From: Cyclobacteriaceae bacterium
GTDB lineage: Bacteria; Bacteroidota; Bacteroidia; Cytophagales; Cyclobacteriaceae
Reading direction: 5' to 3'
Length of the DNA: 46,823 nucleotides
Assembly: GCA_022842845.1 (NCBI GenBank)
Contig: JALHOT010000007.1
Coordinates: forward strand, 116,834 to 163,656
A model generated the notes under the pieces. The model worked only from the letters and a program-made list of their open reading frames with translations, did no database searches and had not been told where the DNA came from. The translations under genes were made by a program, and so were the position numbers. Positions within the stretch are counted from its first letter, which is position 1; each line of letters begins with the position of its first letter. This document shows, piece by piece, positions 18,618-28,703 of the stretch.

Positions 18618-18763
18618 CGGTTATTGATACCCTGCTTCTGGCGACCATAGAAAACATCGTTATAATACTTGGTTTTCTTTTTGCCCTCACGTGTCATGTA
18701 GTAAGACTTGGCACAAGAACCTGTCAACAACAAAATCACCACACAAGCTATAATCGTTCTCAT
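18614..18763 (-). CDS. Small lipoprotein, 49 aa
   Basis: A short gene below usual ORF cut-offs. Reverse-strand translation from ATG 18763 starts MRTIIACVVILLLTGSCAKS: a hydrophobic signal followed by the lipobox LTGSC, so the mature protein would start at Cys17 with a lipid anchor. The 32-residue mature part is basic and tyrosine-rich (YYMTREGKKKTKYYNDVFYG). The stop (TAA, 18616-18614) overlaps the mce stop in convergent orientation. Clear lipoprotein architecture and a proper start and stop support a real gene. Its function is unknown. Confidence 0.72.
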   Translation of the reverse strand: MRTIIACVVILLLTGSCAKSYYMTREGKKKTKYYNDVFYGRQKQGINNR

Positions 18764-18881
18764 AATTCCTTAATTGCTGGTGCATAGATACTGCCTTTTA
18801 AGACTTCATTTCCATCAATAGCACATAGTTTCTTACTTTCGCATGGCGAACCGCTGATACAATCGGCAGATAGCAGTTACT

Positions 18882-19916
18882 ATGGATAAAAAACGACTGG
18901 AAATAAGCGACTTAGGTGAATTTGGGCTGATCGACCGCATTGCCGGTAATTTTAGCATTAAAAACAGAAGCACGCTCAAAGGCATTGGAGATGATGCCGC
19001 TGTGTTGGATGCAGGGGATGAAGCCATCCTTATTTCAACCGATTTATTGGTGGAGGGCATTCACTTCGACCTCGCCTACACCCCCCTGCATCACCTCGGC
19101 TACAAAGCTGTTGCTGCTAATGTTTCTGATATCGCTGCCATGAATGGCAAGGCCGAACAAATTACGGTAAGCATTGCCTTAAGTAATCGTTTCTCCGTTG
19201 ATGCGGTTGATGCCTTATACGAGGGGATCAAAGCAGCATGCGATAGCTTTACGGTTGATTTAGTTGGGGGTGATACTACCTCTTCTCGTGCAGGCTTAAT
19301 GATTTCAATTACCGTACTGGGGCGGGCCAAAAAAGAAAAAGTAGTATATCGAAATGGCGCTAAGCCAAACGATATCATTTGTGTAACGGGCGATTTGGGT
19401 GGTGCATTCATGGGCTTACAAATATTGGAGCGTGAAAAGGAAGTATACCTCAGTAATCCGGCTATGCAACCGGAAATTGAGAAGTATGAATACATGGTGG
19501 GCCGTTTGCTAAAAGCGGAAGCAAGAACTGATATTGTGGCTGACCTGGCCGAGCAAGGTGTAATACCAACCTCCATGATTGATATCTCTGATGGACTTGC
19601 CTCAGAACTTTTTCATCTCAGCAAACAATCGAACGTAGGCATTCATATTTTCGAAGATAAAATCCCGATTGATCACCAAACCTACGATGCAGCCATTGAG
19701 TTTAAGCTCGATCCTATTACCTGTGCGCTCAATGGAGGAGAAGACTACGAACTGCTTTTTACAATCGCTCAAGCAGATTACGAAAAGTTGAAAAATCATG
19801 CTGACATACACATGATTGGTTACACCAACGATAAGCCTGCAGAAAAGATAATGGTGAGCAAACAGGGAACTGTTGTGCCTCTAAAAGCTCAGGGATGGAA
19901 TCACTTTGCAGGCTAA
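18882..19916 (+). CDS. thiL: Thiamine-monophosphate kinase
   Basis: Phosphorylates thiamine monophosphate to thiamine pyrophosphate using ATP, the last step of cofactor synthesis. The 344-residue protein shows the AIRS/PurM-like fold motifs of ThiL: GIGDDAAVL, an STDLLVEGIHF segment, VGGDTTSS, ISDGLASEL and GGEDYELLF. No other thi genes are adjacent. It ends 3 bases before the convergent sensor kinase gene. Confidence 0.95.
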   Translation: MDKKRLEISDLGEFGLIDRIAGNFSIKNRSTLKGIGDDAAVLDAGDEAILISTDLLVEGIHFDLAYTPLHHLGYKAVAANVSDIAAMNGKAEQITVSIALSNRFSVDAVDALYEGIKAACDSFTVDLVGGDTTSSRAGLMISITVLGRAKKEKVVYRNGAKPNDIICVTGDLGGAFMGLQILEREKEVYLSNPAMQPEIEKYEYMVGRLLKAEARTDIVADLAEQGVIPTSMIDISDGLASELFHLSKQSNVGIHIFEDKIPIDHQTYDAAIEFKLDPITCALNGGEDYELLFTIAQADYEKLKNHADIHMIGYTNDKPAEKIMVSKQGTVVPLKAQGWNHFAG

Positions 19917-19919
19917 TGA

Positions 19920-22900
19920 CTATTCTGTGAGCGGAAGTGTAATCGTAAAAGTTGACCCCTTTCCTTCCAGACTATTAATCTCCATGGTTCCTTGTTGGGC
20001 ACTGATAAATTGCTGGCATAAGGCAAGCCCTAAACCTGTTCCTTTTTCATTCGAAGTTCCTTTTTTGATGGTTGGGTGTGCTTCGGTTAGCAATTTATTA
20101 ATGTAGTCCATACTCATGCCTACACCTTCGTCCTCCACCTTAACAATAACCCTATCCATCTCAGCATAAGCCTCCACCTTAATTTTCTTTCCCTCTGGTG
20201 TAAACTTAATGGCATTGGAAACTAAGTTTCTCAACACCACGTATAACATATTTTCATCTGCCTTCACATGCAGGTTGGGTTCTACCTTTAGTACCATTTC
20301 AATACCTTTACGGGTGAGTGCCAACTGATACAAGCCACTTACCTTTTTTACCATTTCATTAATAGAAATACGCGTGGGTGAGTATTGTATGCCCCCCATC
20401 TGGGATAGTGACCAAAAAAGTGTGTTGTCAATTAAATCAAGTGAGTTAGACACAGAGGCTCTGATGAGCTCAGCATGCTTTTTAACTTCTTCTTTAGTAA
20501 AAGTCTCACCATTTTCAATAAGTAAACTCAAAAATCCCTTTAGGGTAGTTAAGGGTGAACGTAAATCGTGTGAGAGAATAGAGAAGATCAAATCCTTTTT
20601 CTCATTCAAGTTTGCTAATTGCTCCCTCGACTCTTCAATTTCTTTAGTCCGTATTTTTAATAATTCCTCCAAGCGGTCTTTATCTCGCTTCTCTCGTTTC
20701 ATGCGCACCCTGAAACTAATCACCGCAATAGCAATAACCATTACAGAAAGAATCAACCTAAACCACCAAGTCATCCAAAATGGTGGTTTAATATAAATAA
20801 GTAAAGACTTAATGCGTTCCTCACCAGCGGGGTTCAGTAATTTAACTTTAAATGCATAGGTTCCAGGGCTTAACTGACCGTAATTGGCACTTCCAAAGGG
20901 CGCTGATTTTTGCCAGGTTTCATCATAACCCTCCAGTATAAATTCTGCCTGATAACGGCTTGGTCTTCTGTAATCATTGAGACCAAACTGAATTGAAAAT
21001 GAAGTTTCATCACTTGCCAAATGTATCAGACTGTCTTGTAATACCGACCTTTCCGCTTCGTTAACGTGATTGCCCTTGCGTATCTTTAATGCATAAATAG
21101 TGGGTAATAAGGGTATTGATTGTGTCATCGATCGCAAAGGATCAATAATGTTGATGCCGTTAATTCCTCCCAATACAATAGATCCATCCTTCAATTTTAA
21201 ATCGCACTGTCGATTAAATTCTTCGGCCTGTACTCCTTCGCTTACCTGATAATTCGTAAACCTGCCATGTGGGTCAAGCTTGCTTAACCCCCGATTGGTC
21301 GTGATCCAAACATTGCCGAAATCATCAGGTATGGTTGCATACACGGTATTATCGGGCAAGCCAGTCGTATTGGTGAGGTTGCTATGTATTACTAGTTTTT
21401 CATCAATTACTGAAATCTCATAAATGCCATAATTCATGGTGGCCAGCCAAATCTTATCCCGCACGGTAGCAACATTCAACACAAGATAATTGGCAGTATC
21501 CCTAGGCAAAGGAAAATACGATAACTCATCAGTGCTTGTATTTAAAAGAGAAATGGCGCCATTGGATGCAACCCAAAACCTGTCAGACTCATCAACATAC
21601 AATACACTTACATTATTGCGCTGTGGCAGTGAATACACTTTAAACTGACCAGTCTTCAAATCAAACTTAAACATGAGCCCTACTACGATGCCATACAGGG
21701 TATTTCCTTTTATAATTAGTTGACGCACCCTTTTATCTTTCAGGTAAGATATCGTAGGAGCAAAATGACTAAATGTTTTACTCTTCTTATCAAAGCTTAA
21801 AAGACCAATAGAAGTACCTACCAAAATTGTCTGCTCATTCAGCTTTGCAAAAGCGAAAGGCACGATTGATTCTTTATCTGAGAGACCCTTACCCTTGATC
21901 GGTATACGTTGAATTCTATTTTCATTACGATCTATCAAATTAATGAACCCACCATCAGTACCCAACCAAACAAGGTTGTCATCCTCAAAAACACTCCGCA
22001 CCATGTTATCGCTGAGCGAATTGTCATTACTTCGTTGATGATCGTAGTGATCAAACTTTCTTTGTTCCCGGTCGAAAAAATTAATAGCACCATTGGTGCC
22101 AACCCAGATCAACCCTGTCTTATCTTCCAAAATTGAGTAACAGTTATTTCCACTCAAGGCTTTGTCTTGATAAATATCATGCTGCAAGTAAATCAACTGG
22201 TCACTTTTTGGATTGTATACTGCCAATCCTTCTGCTTTTGTAAGCATCCAGATTAAACCGGTTCTATCTTGATGTATCGCGTTAATTCTACTATAAAAGG
22301 GTCTGTCATCTGGCAGAAATTCTTTGACGAGTTTACCCGTTGCGATGTCATACACCATCACACCTTCTTTTTCGGTGCCTACCCATAATTGCTTTTTGTT
22401 ATCAATTAAGATGGCAGAAGAGCGGGCAGTATGCGGAAATGTTCTGCCGGGTGATTCAAAATTTATGTCATGAGACCTCTGACCATTTAGAAAAAGAGAT
22501 ACACGCTGTACACTACCAACCCATAGACTATCACCTTGTGCCAGCAAAGGAACAGGACCTTTTGACTTGATCACATCTGCTATCATGACCAAGGCATTAT
22601 CCATCAATTCAAACAAACCATTTGGCGTGCTGATCCATATTCTTCCATCAGCCGTTTCTTCTATATCGTGTATGGTTTCTTCATTTGAATTCAAGTCCGT
22701 GATGACGTTGCTCTGATATGAAAATTGCAACAGACCAGCCATACGGGTACCAATAATTAAGCGATCATGTTGTCTATCCCAATGCAATACAGTGATCTGA
22801 CGCTGGTCTAATAACAAACCTTTGTCAGAGTGGTAAGGGTAGTGCTGAAAATCTTCGCCATTAAACCGAAAGAGGCCACTGCTGGTGCCCAACCAAATCA

Positions 22901-23060
22901 AGCCAAATTCAGCTTGAAAAATACTGGGGGTAGCTGTTGATTGGATAACGCCAGGAATAGTATAGTGATCAAACAGGATATTTAGTTCACGCGGGGGTGT
23001 TTGTGCCTGTACAAGACAGGCCAGTAGAAGCAGAAAGAAGCTTAGACCATGTCGCCCCAT
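19920..23060 (-). CDS. Two-component propeller sensor histidine kinase, non-hybrid
   Basis: A 1046-residue membrane sensor. It has a signal peptide (about 1-19) and a large periplasmic region with 14-bladed-type Reg_prop repeats (recurring IWVGT, LWVGT and VWLGT motifs, about 25-690). A Y_Y_Y domain (about 700-765) and one transmembrane helix (about 770-790) follow, then a coiled coil, HisKA with FSILSHDLRSPLTTLKG, and HATPase_c with NLVSNAIKFTPEG and GTGLGLALCQQF. Unlike the hybrid Bacteroides sensors it has no receiver or AraC domain, so it needs a separate regulator, which is not next to it. The gene starts 3 bases after a small hypothetical gene, implying co-transcription. Confidence 0.94.
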   Translation of the reverse strand: MGRHGLSFFLLLLACLVQAQTPPRELNILFDHYTIPGVIQSTATPSIFQAEFGLIWLGTSSGLFRFNGEDFQHYPYHSDKGLLLDQRQITVLHWDRQHDRLIIGTRMAGLLQFSYQSNVITDLNSNEETIHDIEETADGRIWISTPNGLFELMDNALVMIADVIKSKGPVPLLAQGDSLWVGSVQRVSLFLNGQRSHDINFESPGRTFPHTARSSAILIDNKKQLWVGTEKEGVMVYDIATGKLVKEFLPDDRPFYSRINAIHQDRTGLIWMLTKAEGLAVYNPKSDQLIYLQHDIYQDKALSGNNCYSILEDKTGLIWVGTNGAINFFDREQRKFDHYDHQRSNDNSLSDNMVRSVFEDDNLVWLGTDGGFINLIDRNENRIQRIPIKGKGLSDKESIVPFAFAKLNEQTILVGTSIGLLSFDKKSKTFSHFAPTISYLKDKRVRQLIIKGNTLYGIVVGLMFKFDLKTGQFKVYSLPQRNNVSVLYVDESDRFWVASNGAISLLNTSTDELSYFPLPRDTANYLVLNVATVRDKIWLATMNYGIYEISVIDEKLVIHSNLTNTTGLPDNTVYATIPDDFGNVWITTNRGLSKLDPHGRFTNYQVSEGVQAEEFNRQCDLKLKDGSIVLGGINGINIIDPLRSMTQSIPLLPTIYALKIRKGNHVNEAERSVLQDSLIHLASDETSFSIQFGLNDYRRPSRYQAEFILEGYDETWQKSAPFGSANYGQLSPGTYAFKVKLLNPAGEERIKSLLIYIKPPFWMTWWFRLILSVMVIAIAVISFRVRMKREKRDKDRLEELLKIRTKEIEESREQLANLNEKKDLIFSILSHDLRSPLTTLKGFLSLLIENGETFTKEEVKKHAELIRASVSNSLDLIDNTLFWSLSQMGGIQYSPTRISINEMVKKVSGLYQLALTRKGIEMVLKVEPNLHVKADENMLYVVLRNLVSNAIKFTPEGKKIKVEAYAEMDRVIVKVEDEGVGMSMDYINKLLTEAHPTIKKGTSNEKGTGLGLALCQQFISAQQGTMEINSLEGKGSTFTITLPLTE

Positions 23061-23062
23061 AA

Positions 23063-23428
23063 CTAATCTTCCGGATAAGGGATAAATACGAAATTGGTAA
23101 ACTCTTTATCTATTACAAACAAACAGCAGAATTCATCCGGATCTTTATAAGCTGCAAAGAAAGCATCCCTTTTATCCTCTTCTACCAACCCCCTTTGCAA
23201 AAACTCATCGAGGAAAGAAACATAATAAGACCATTGAAGTCCCAACATGTTTCGATCGATTAATACTTGCCCTACAGGCTGTGCTATTTGGCAAATCGGG
23301 AAAATAGGGTAATCAAAACCGCTTTTACGAAGCTGATAAGAGGCTTCTTTCAAAGTATCTGCCACACGCACAAAATCCTGTGAAATGGTCCCTAAATATT
23401 TGCCGTTTAACTCCGGATCGTTGTTCAT
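23063..23428 (-). CDS. Conserved hypothetical protein (121 aa)
   Basis: No family recognised. The ATG at 23428 (start MNNDPELNGKYLG) is preferred to an upstream in-frame start at 23470 that adds 14 residues of different character. The protein is soluble and acidic, with FPICQIAQPVGQVLID and a C-terminal CCLFVIDKEFTNFVFIPYPED. It lies 3 bases upstream of the propeller kinase start on the same strand, so it may be produced together with the kinase. A signalling role is only suggested by position. Confidence 0.74.
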   Translation of the reverse strand: MNNDPELNGKYLGTISQDFVRVADTLKEASYQLRKSGFDYPIFPICQIAQPVGQVLIDRNMLGLQWSYYVSFLDEFLQRGLVEEDKRDAFFAAYKDPDEFCCLFVIDKEFTNFVFIPYPED

Positions 23429-23520
23429 AACTATCTGTCTGCGCCACTTAAATAAACACTCCCTGGCCACTTAGTCAGGCAAGCTAATAATTCCCTATTT
23501 TTAGTAAAAATAAATTTTCT

Positions 23521-26346
23521 ATGAAGCGAATTTTACTGTCGATTGCACTCATTCTTCCAGGTTGGGTGTATTCGCAAACCTCCACAGAAGCTGAGATAGC
23601 AGCCTCTTACCAGGCAAGAAAAAAACTAGCAGAAAGCTCACTGCTCAAACACTACCCTGCCAGAAATATTGGCCCTACCGTTCAGGGAGGCCGCATCATT
23701 GATATGGATGTGAACCTGAAGAACACGAAAGAATTTTATGTTGGTTATGCCTCTGGCGGTATTTTTAAAACCGTGAACAACGGCATCACTTTCGAACCTA
23801 TCTTTGATAACCAGGATGCCTTGGGAGTGGGTGATTTTGTGTTGTCGCAGCAAAATACCAATACACTTTACGTTGGTACGGGCGAGAAAAACAGTAGCCG
23901 ATCCAGCTATGCAGGTTCTGGTGTCTATAAAACAATCGATGGAGGAAAGACCTGGTCACACCTTGGTTTGCTTAATACGCAGCACATCAGCCGAATTGTA
24001 TTAGACCCTAATAACGATAACATCGTTTACGTGGCTTCCTTGGGTTCGCTCTATTCAAAAAACCAGGATCGCGGTATTTACAAATCGAGTGATGGTGGTA
24101 AAAACTGGAAAAAGATATTCTACTTAAGCGACAGTGTAGGCGTCATCGATCTGGTAATTAATCCGCAGAATCCTAAGCAGCTTATTGCTGCTTCCTGGGA
24201 TCGCTCCAGAAAAGCTTCTGACTTCAAAGGCAACGGAGAAGGATCCGCCATTTACCGATCGGATGACAGTGGAGCGACATGGAACAAATCTATTGCAGGA
24301 TTTCCGCAAGGCAAACAAGTGGGCAGAATAGGTTTAGATGTCTGTTTATCTAAACCCAATGTCTTGTACGCTATTCATGACAATCAGGGAGAAGTGCCGG
24401 ATGCTGCTAAGAAAGAGGCGACCAATTCAGATGCACTCACCTTCGATAGCTTCAAAAGCATGAGTAAGGATGATTTCTTGAAAATAGATGACAAAAAACT
24501 GGATGAGTTTTTAAAAGAAAACAGTCTTCCTAAAAAGTATACAGCTGCTCTTGTAAAAAAAGAAATCAGAAGTAATAAATATACACCTGCTGCCATCGCC
24601 AATTACTTTGGCGCAGATGCCAATGCCAATCTCTTCAACACTAAAATTATTGGTGCTGAGGTGTATCGTTCTGATAATTATGGAAACACCTGGAAAAAAA
24701 TGAACAGCTACGACTTAGATGGTGTCTTCTATACCTATGGCTACTATTTTGCTGAAATGAAGGTGACCCCTTCCAATCCCGATGTCATTTACATCTATGG
24801 TGTGCCCATGCTTAAATCAAAAGATGGTGGCGTTACCTGGCATCGCCTGGATACACTTAGTGGCGTAAAAGACATTCACGTAGATCACCATGCTGTGTGG
24901 GTAAACCCTAATGATCCGCAGCATATCCTGCTCGGCAATGATGGCGGTTTATACCAAAGCTATGACGAAGGTGCCAACTGGATACACATTAACAACATGT
25001 CTGTAGGGCAGTTTTATACGGTGAATGTTGACATGGAAACACCTTACAATGTTTACGGTGGTTTGCAGGATAATGGCGTACTGAAAGGTTCCAGCAAATC
25101 AATACCCAACGAAACCCCTCATTGGGAGCCCATCTTCGGTGGAGATGGTATGTACGTAGCCCCTGACCCACGCAATAGCAAAATAGTGTATACAGGTTTT
25201 CAGTTTGGTAACTACTTTAAGCTTGATAACGGTCGCACCAGCAGAGTAACCCCTGCACACAACATTGGTGAAGCTCCCTACCGCTGGAACTGGAGAACGC
25301 CACTGTTACTCAGTAAACATAATCCTGATATCGTGTACATGGCCTCTCAATTTGTACACAGAAGTTTAAATAAAGGCGAGAGTTTTGAGACCATCAGCCC
25401 CGACCTAACTAAAAACTTAAAGCAGGGTAATGTTCCGATCTCTACTGTTTCATCTTTCGTAGAATCACCGCTAAAGTTTGGTTTACTTTATGCCGGCAGC
25501 GATGACGGAAACGTATGGATAAGTAAAAATGGTGGTGGAGACTGGCAAAATATTACTGCGGGCTTACCCGAAAACCGTTGGGTAAGTTCTGTTTTCGCTT
25601 CTCATCATGAAGAAGGTACTGTATTTATTTCTCTGAACGGCTACAGAAATGATGAGTTCAAAACTTATTTATACAAAAGCAATGATTACGGAAAAACCTG
25701 GACCAGCATGAAGGGCAATTTACCAGAGTCGGTAGCCAACGTTATCATTCAAGACCCTGTCAATGCCGACCTACTCTACTGTGGTCTGGACAATGGTACT
25801 TATGTGAGCTTAGATGGTGGCAACAACTGGAATTTTTTCAATGCTTTGCTCAATGTAGCCTCATACGACATGATGGTGCATCCACGTGAAAACGAATTAA
25901 TCGTGGGTACACATGGACGCAGTGTTTATGTAACCGATGTAAAGCCACTCCAGCAATTGAAGGATGGAGCCATCAACAAAGCTGTAACGGCTTTTGCTCC
26001 TGAAAGCATTCGCCATAGCGCCCGCTGGGGAGAAAAAGCTTTTGCCTGGGATAAAGTGAATGAACCTACAGTGAGCATGCTTTATTATTGTGCCAAAGAT
26101 GCTAGCGTAAACATTGAGATTACTGACGAAAAAAATTCTGTGATCCGCAAGCTTACTACTAACGCTAAAGCAGGCTTTAACACTTTGACATGGGATGTAA
26201 AAGTTCAGGATGTGACTCCCCCTGCCAAAGGAAAAACAAAGACTCCTGCTACAGAAAGCGCATTAAAATATGCAGCGAAAGGCAAATACAAAATCAAAAT
26301 GACAAGCGGTACTGAGAGCAGCGAAACTACGTTGGACATTAAATAA
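23521..26346 (+). CDS. Secreted BNR/sortilin-like (VPS10-type) beta-propeller protein
   Basis: An exported protein of 941 residues with signal peptide MKRILLSIALILPGWVYSQ. Repeated Asp-box/BNR motifs (YKTIDGGKTW, YKSSDGGKNW, YRSDDSGATW, YRSDNYGNTW, YKSNDYGKTW, VSLDGGNNW) indicate a two-part ten-bladed propeller as in sortilin and xyloglucan-type glycoside hydrolases. A Lys-rich linker of about 85 residues (about 300-385) interrupts the blades. A C-terminal segment (about 820-941) contains an Ig-like region. Bacteroidota proteins of this type are usually annotated as glycosyl hydrolases, but no catalytic residues can be assigned here, so the activity is unproven. Confidence 0.88.
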   Translation: MKRILLSIALILPGWVYSQTSTEAEIAASYQARKKLAESSLLKHYPARNIGPTVQGGRIIDMDVNLKNTKEFYVGYASGGIFKTVNNGITFEPIFDNQDALGVGDFVLSQQNTNTLYVGTGEKNSSRSSYAGSGVYKTIDGGKTWSHLGLLNTQHISRIVLDPNNDNIVYVASLGSLYSKNQDRGIYKSSDGGKNWKKIFYLSDSVGVIDLVINPQNPKQLIAASWDRSRKASDFKGNGEGSAIYRSDDSGATWNKSIAGFPQGKQVGRIGLDVCLSKPNVLYAIHDNQGEVPDAAKKEATNSDALTFDSFKSMSKDDFLKIDDKKLDEFLKENSLPKKYTAALVKKEIRSNKYTPAAIANYFGADANANLFNTKIIGAEVYRSDNYGNTWKKMNSYDLDGVFYTYGYYFAEMKVTPSNPDVIYIYGVPMLKSKDGGVTWHRLDTLSGVKDIHVDHHAVWVNPNDPQHILLGNDGGLYQSYDEGANWIHINNMSVGQFYTVNVDMETPYNVYGGLQDNGVLKGSSKSIPNETPHWEPIFGGDGMYVAPDPRNSKIVYTGFQFGNYFKLDNGRTSRVTPAHNIGEAPYRWNWRTPLLLSKHNPDIVYMASQFVHRSLNKGESFETISPDLTKNLKQGNVPISTVSSFVESPLKFGLLYAGSDDGNVWISKNGGGDWQNITAGLPENRWVSSVFASHHEEGTVFISLNGYRNDEFKTYLYKSNDYGKTWTSMKGNLPESVANVIIQDPVNADLLYCGLDNGTYVSLDGGNNWNFFNALLNVASYDMMVHPRENELIVGTHGRSVYVTDVKPLQQLKDGAINKAVTAFAPESIRHSARWGEKAFAWDKVNEPTVSMLYYCAKDASVNIEITDEKNSVIRKLTTNAKAGFNTLTWDVKVQDVTPPAKGKTKTPATESALKYAAKGKYKIKMTSGTESSETTLDIK

Positions 26347-26370
26347 TTAAAAGTTCAAATAAGAGTACAT

Positions 26371-26416
26371 AAAGCCTGTAGTGCGCTCATGTGGTGTACT
26401 GCAGGCTTTTTATTTT
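26371..26416 (+). terminator. Rho-independent terminator after the BNR protein gene
   Basis: AAAGCCTGTAGT pairs with ACTGCAGGCTTT over 12 bp (one G-T pair) with a 15-nt loop, followed by TTATTTTT. Confidence 0.88.
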
Positions 26417-26487
26417 TCAAGTAATTAGTACTAACAATGGAAACTCACTGATGCCACTCAAAATGCAAACACATTACATACCCAGGG

Positions 26488-27090
26488 TTAATACCATGGA
26501 TTACCCTGAGCCTTCAATAAATCTTCACTGAATATCTTTAGTTCGGGGAAGAATAAAGTAAACTCCTTTTCAAAAGCATCATAGTGCTCTTCCAAATCAG
26601 CCGTAGCTTGTTCCATCTTAGAAATAAATGAGGCACGCCTTGCCATACCACTCAAAGCGCGCTGTATCCCTTCTACCTTCGAGTAATTCACTAGCCAGTT
26701 TCCCCTGATCATGTGGGGCATTAAAAAATTTACTTGCGCTGGCAGTGGATAAGGCCTGTTTTGAAGCAATTCATAACAAGCGTCTGCATAATCTGGCAAT
26801 AACTCGGCATGATAACGCGACCACTGTCTTGCCAGAAAATGGTCGTAATAAATATCAACAATCACTCCGGCATAGTGCCGGTACTTTTCCCAAAGACGCT
26901 TTTTACTGGAAGCCACCATCGGATGTGAATCAGTAAAAGCATCAATTTGCCTGTGTAGTTCTATGCCTAGAGCCACTTTTTCGGGAAAGCGGTCCTTCAG
27001 GTTTCTGCCTTTCACAAAGTCGCCAATGAAATTTCCCGTCATAACATCCGGGTCTGAGCCCGACAAATAGAGATGTGCCAGAAAATTCAT
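26488..27090 (-). CDS. acpH: Acyl carrier protein phosphodiesterase family protein (DUF479)
   Basis: Predicted to remove the 4'-phosphopantetheine group from holo-ACP. The 200-residue protein begins MNFLAHLYLSGSDPDVMTGN, then GNFIGDFVKGR and GIELHRQIDAFTDSHP. These match the HD-like metal-binding layout of AcpH (H-x-x-D pairs), and VDIYYDHFLARQW supplies the further conserved D-H. The length fits the family. It is a single gene, convergent with the BNR protein gene and divergent from the TerB-like gene. Confidence 0.9.
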   Translation of the reverse strand: MNFLAHLYLSGSDPDVMTGNFIGDFVKGRNLKDRFPEKVALGIELHRQIDAFTDSHPMVASSKKRLWEKYRHYAGVIVDIYYDHFLARQWSRYHAELLPDYADACYELLQNRPYPLPAQVNFLMPHMIRGNWLVNYSKVEGIQRALSGMARRASFISKMEQATADLEEHYDAFEKEFTLFFPELKIFSEDLLKAQGNPWY

Positions 27091-27159
27091 TCATCCTAAA
27101 GGTATTGGTTATTTCTCATTTACTTGTTAGGTTGAAGTGCATTTGCTAAACCTGTAACT

Positions 27160-27555
27160 ATGGCTCTACTTGCCCAAATGAAATTATTAATCAACCTGGC
27201 CCGTATTGATGGTGAGGTGGCTACGCGTGAAAGAAACTACATCCGCAATATTGGCCTGGCCAATGATGTCAATGCGGCTGAAATTGAACCCCTGTTCGAG
27301 CAAAGACATGATCTGATTGTGCCTACCGATTTAACAGACGACCAAAAATTCGATTACATCTTCAGTCTTGTTCAACTCATGAAAATTGATGAGCGTATGT
27401 ATAAAGAAGAAATTATGTTTTGCTCAAAAATCGCCTCCAAACTTGGCTACGATGAGCAAGTGATGTTTGACTTAATGTTGCACGTAAAATCTGCCGCCAT
27501 GGGCAGCGATGAGGTGAACGCACTCAAAAACTTGACTAAGAAGTTTCTCTCCTAA
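27160..27555 (+). CDS. TerB-like all-helical protein
   Basis: A 131-residue protein with the TerB-like pattern of two acidic metal-site helices: LLINLARIDGEVATRERNYI near the N-terminus and SLVQLMKIDERMYKEEIMF in the second half. The fold is shared with tellurite-resistance TerB and DjlA-type proteins, but a tellurite role should not be assumed because no other ter genes are present. It ends 18 bases before the likely original start of the amidohydrolase pseudogene, in the same frame. Confidence 0.82.
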   Translation: MALLAQMKLLINLARIDGEVATRERNYIRNIGLANDVNAAEIEPLFEQRHDLIVPTDLTDDQKFDYIFSLVQLMKIDERMYKEEIMFCSKIASKLGYDEQVMFDLMLHVKSAAMGSDEVNALKNLTKKFLS

Positions 27556-28703
27556 TATTTACTCAACCTACCTATAAAGAAATTATTACTCACGGCCTTT
27601 GCCCTGACAACATTACTTCAGGCTCAGGCACAAAAGACCTACCTACACTGTGGCAACCTAATTGATGGTAAATCGAAAGAGGTGCTAAGCCAGATGACCA
27701 TCATTGTTGAAGGTCAAAAAATATTGGCGATTGAAAAGGGTTACAGCAAACCCGGATCGGCTGATAAGCTAATTGACCTGAGCAAAAAGACGGTTATGCC
27801 AGGCTTAATCGACATGCACTTGCACTTGGAAAGTGAAACGAATAAAGATCAGGCCTTGATGCGCTTTACTTCTAACGAAGCAGACATCGCTTTCCTCTCT
27901 ACCTTGTATGCTAAAAAAACATTAATGGCTGGGTTCACTACTGTAAGAGATTTGGGCGGATCCGGTGTTAACATTTCTCTGCGCAATGCTATAGCAGCGG
28001 GCATCATCACATCAGCCAAATCTATTGTTACTACAGGCGGGCATGCAGATCCCACCAATGGTTATCGCAAAGACTTGATGGGTGACCCAGGGCCAAAAGA
28101 AGGTGTGATCAACTCACCAGAAGAAGCCAGGCAAGCTGTGCGCCAACGCTATAAAGATGGATCTGACATGATCAAGATTACCGCTACCGGTGGCCTGCTC
28201 AGCATTGCTAAAGATGGCTCTGGTCCGCAGTTTACCAATGAAGAATTAAAGGCCATTATAGAAACTGCCAAAGACTATGGCATGCACACGGCCGCTCATG
28301 CCCACGGTACTGAAGGCATGAAACGTGCTGTACTGGCTGGTATTACCACCATTGAACACGGCACTTTAATGGACGATGAGATTAGGGCTTTAATGAAAGA
28401 GAAAGGCACCTACCATGTACCCACTATTTTTGCCGGCATGTTTGCTGCTAAGCAAGCTAAAGTGATGGGTTATTATCACCCACTGGTTGTGCCTAAAGCA
28501 TTGGCCATTGGCTCTCAAATACAAGATACTTTTTCCAAGTCTTATAAAGCAGGGGTTAAAATAGCTTTTGGTACGGATGCAGGTGTGTATCCCCATGGCG
28601 AGAACGGAAAAGAATTTGTTTATATGTTAGCGGCAACAAAAAATCGGGAAGGAGATTGCAACTAAACAGCCCGATCATGGGTCAATATAGAAACAGATTA
28701 AAT

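Noticed and set aside
27160-27555. Tellurite resistance function for the TerB-like protein
   Set aside because: Only the general fold pattern is shared, and no other tellurite-resistance genes are nearby.
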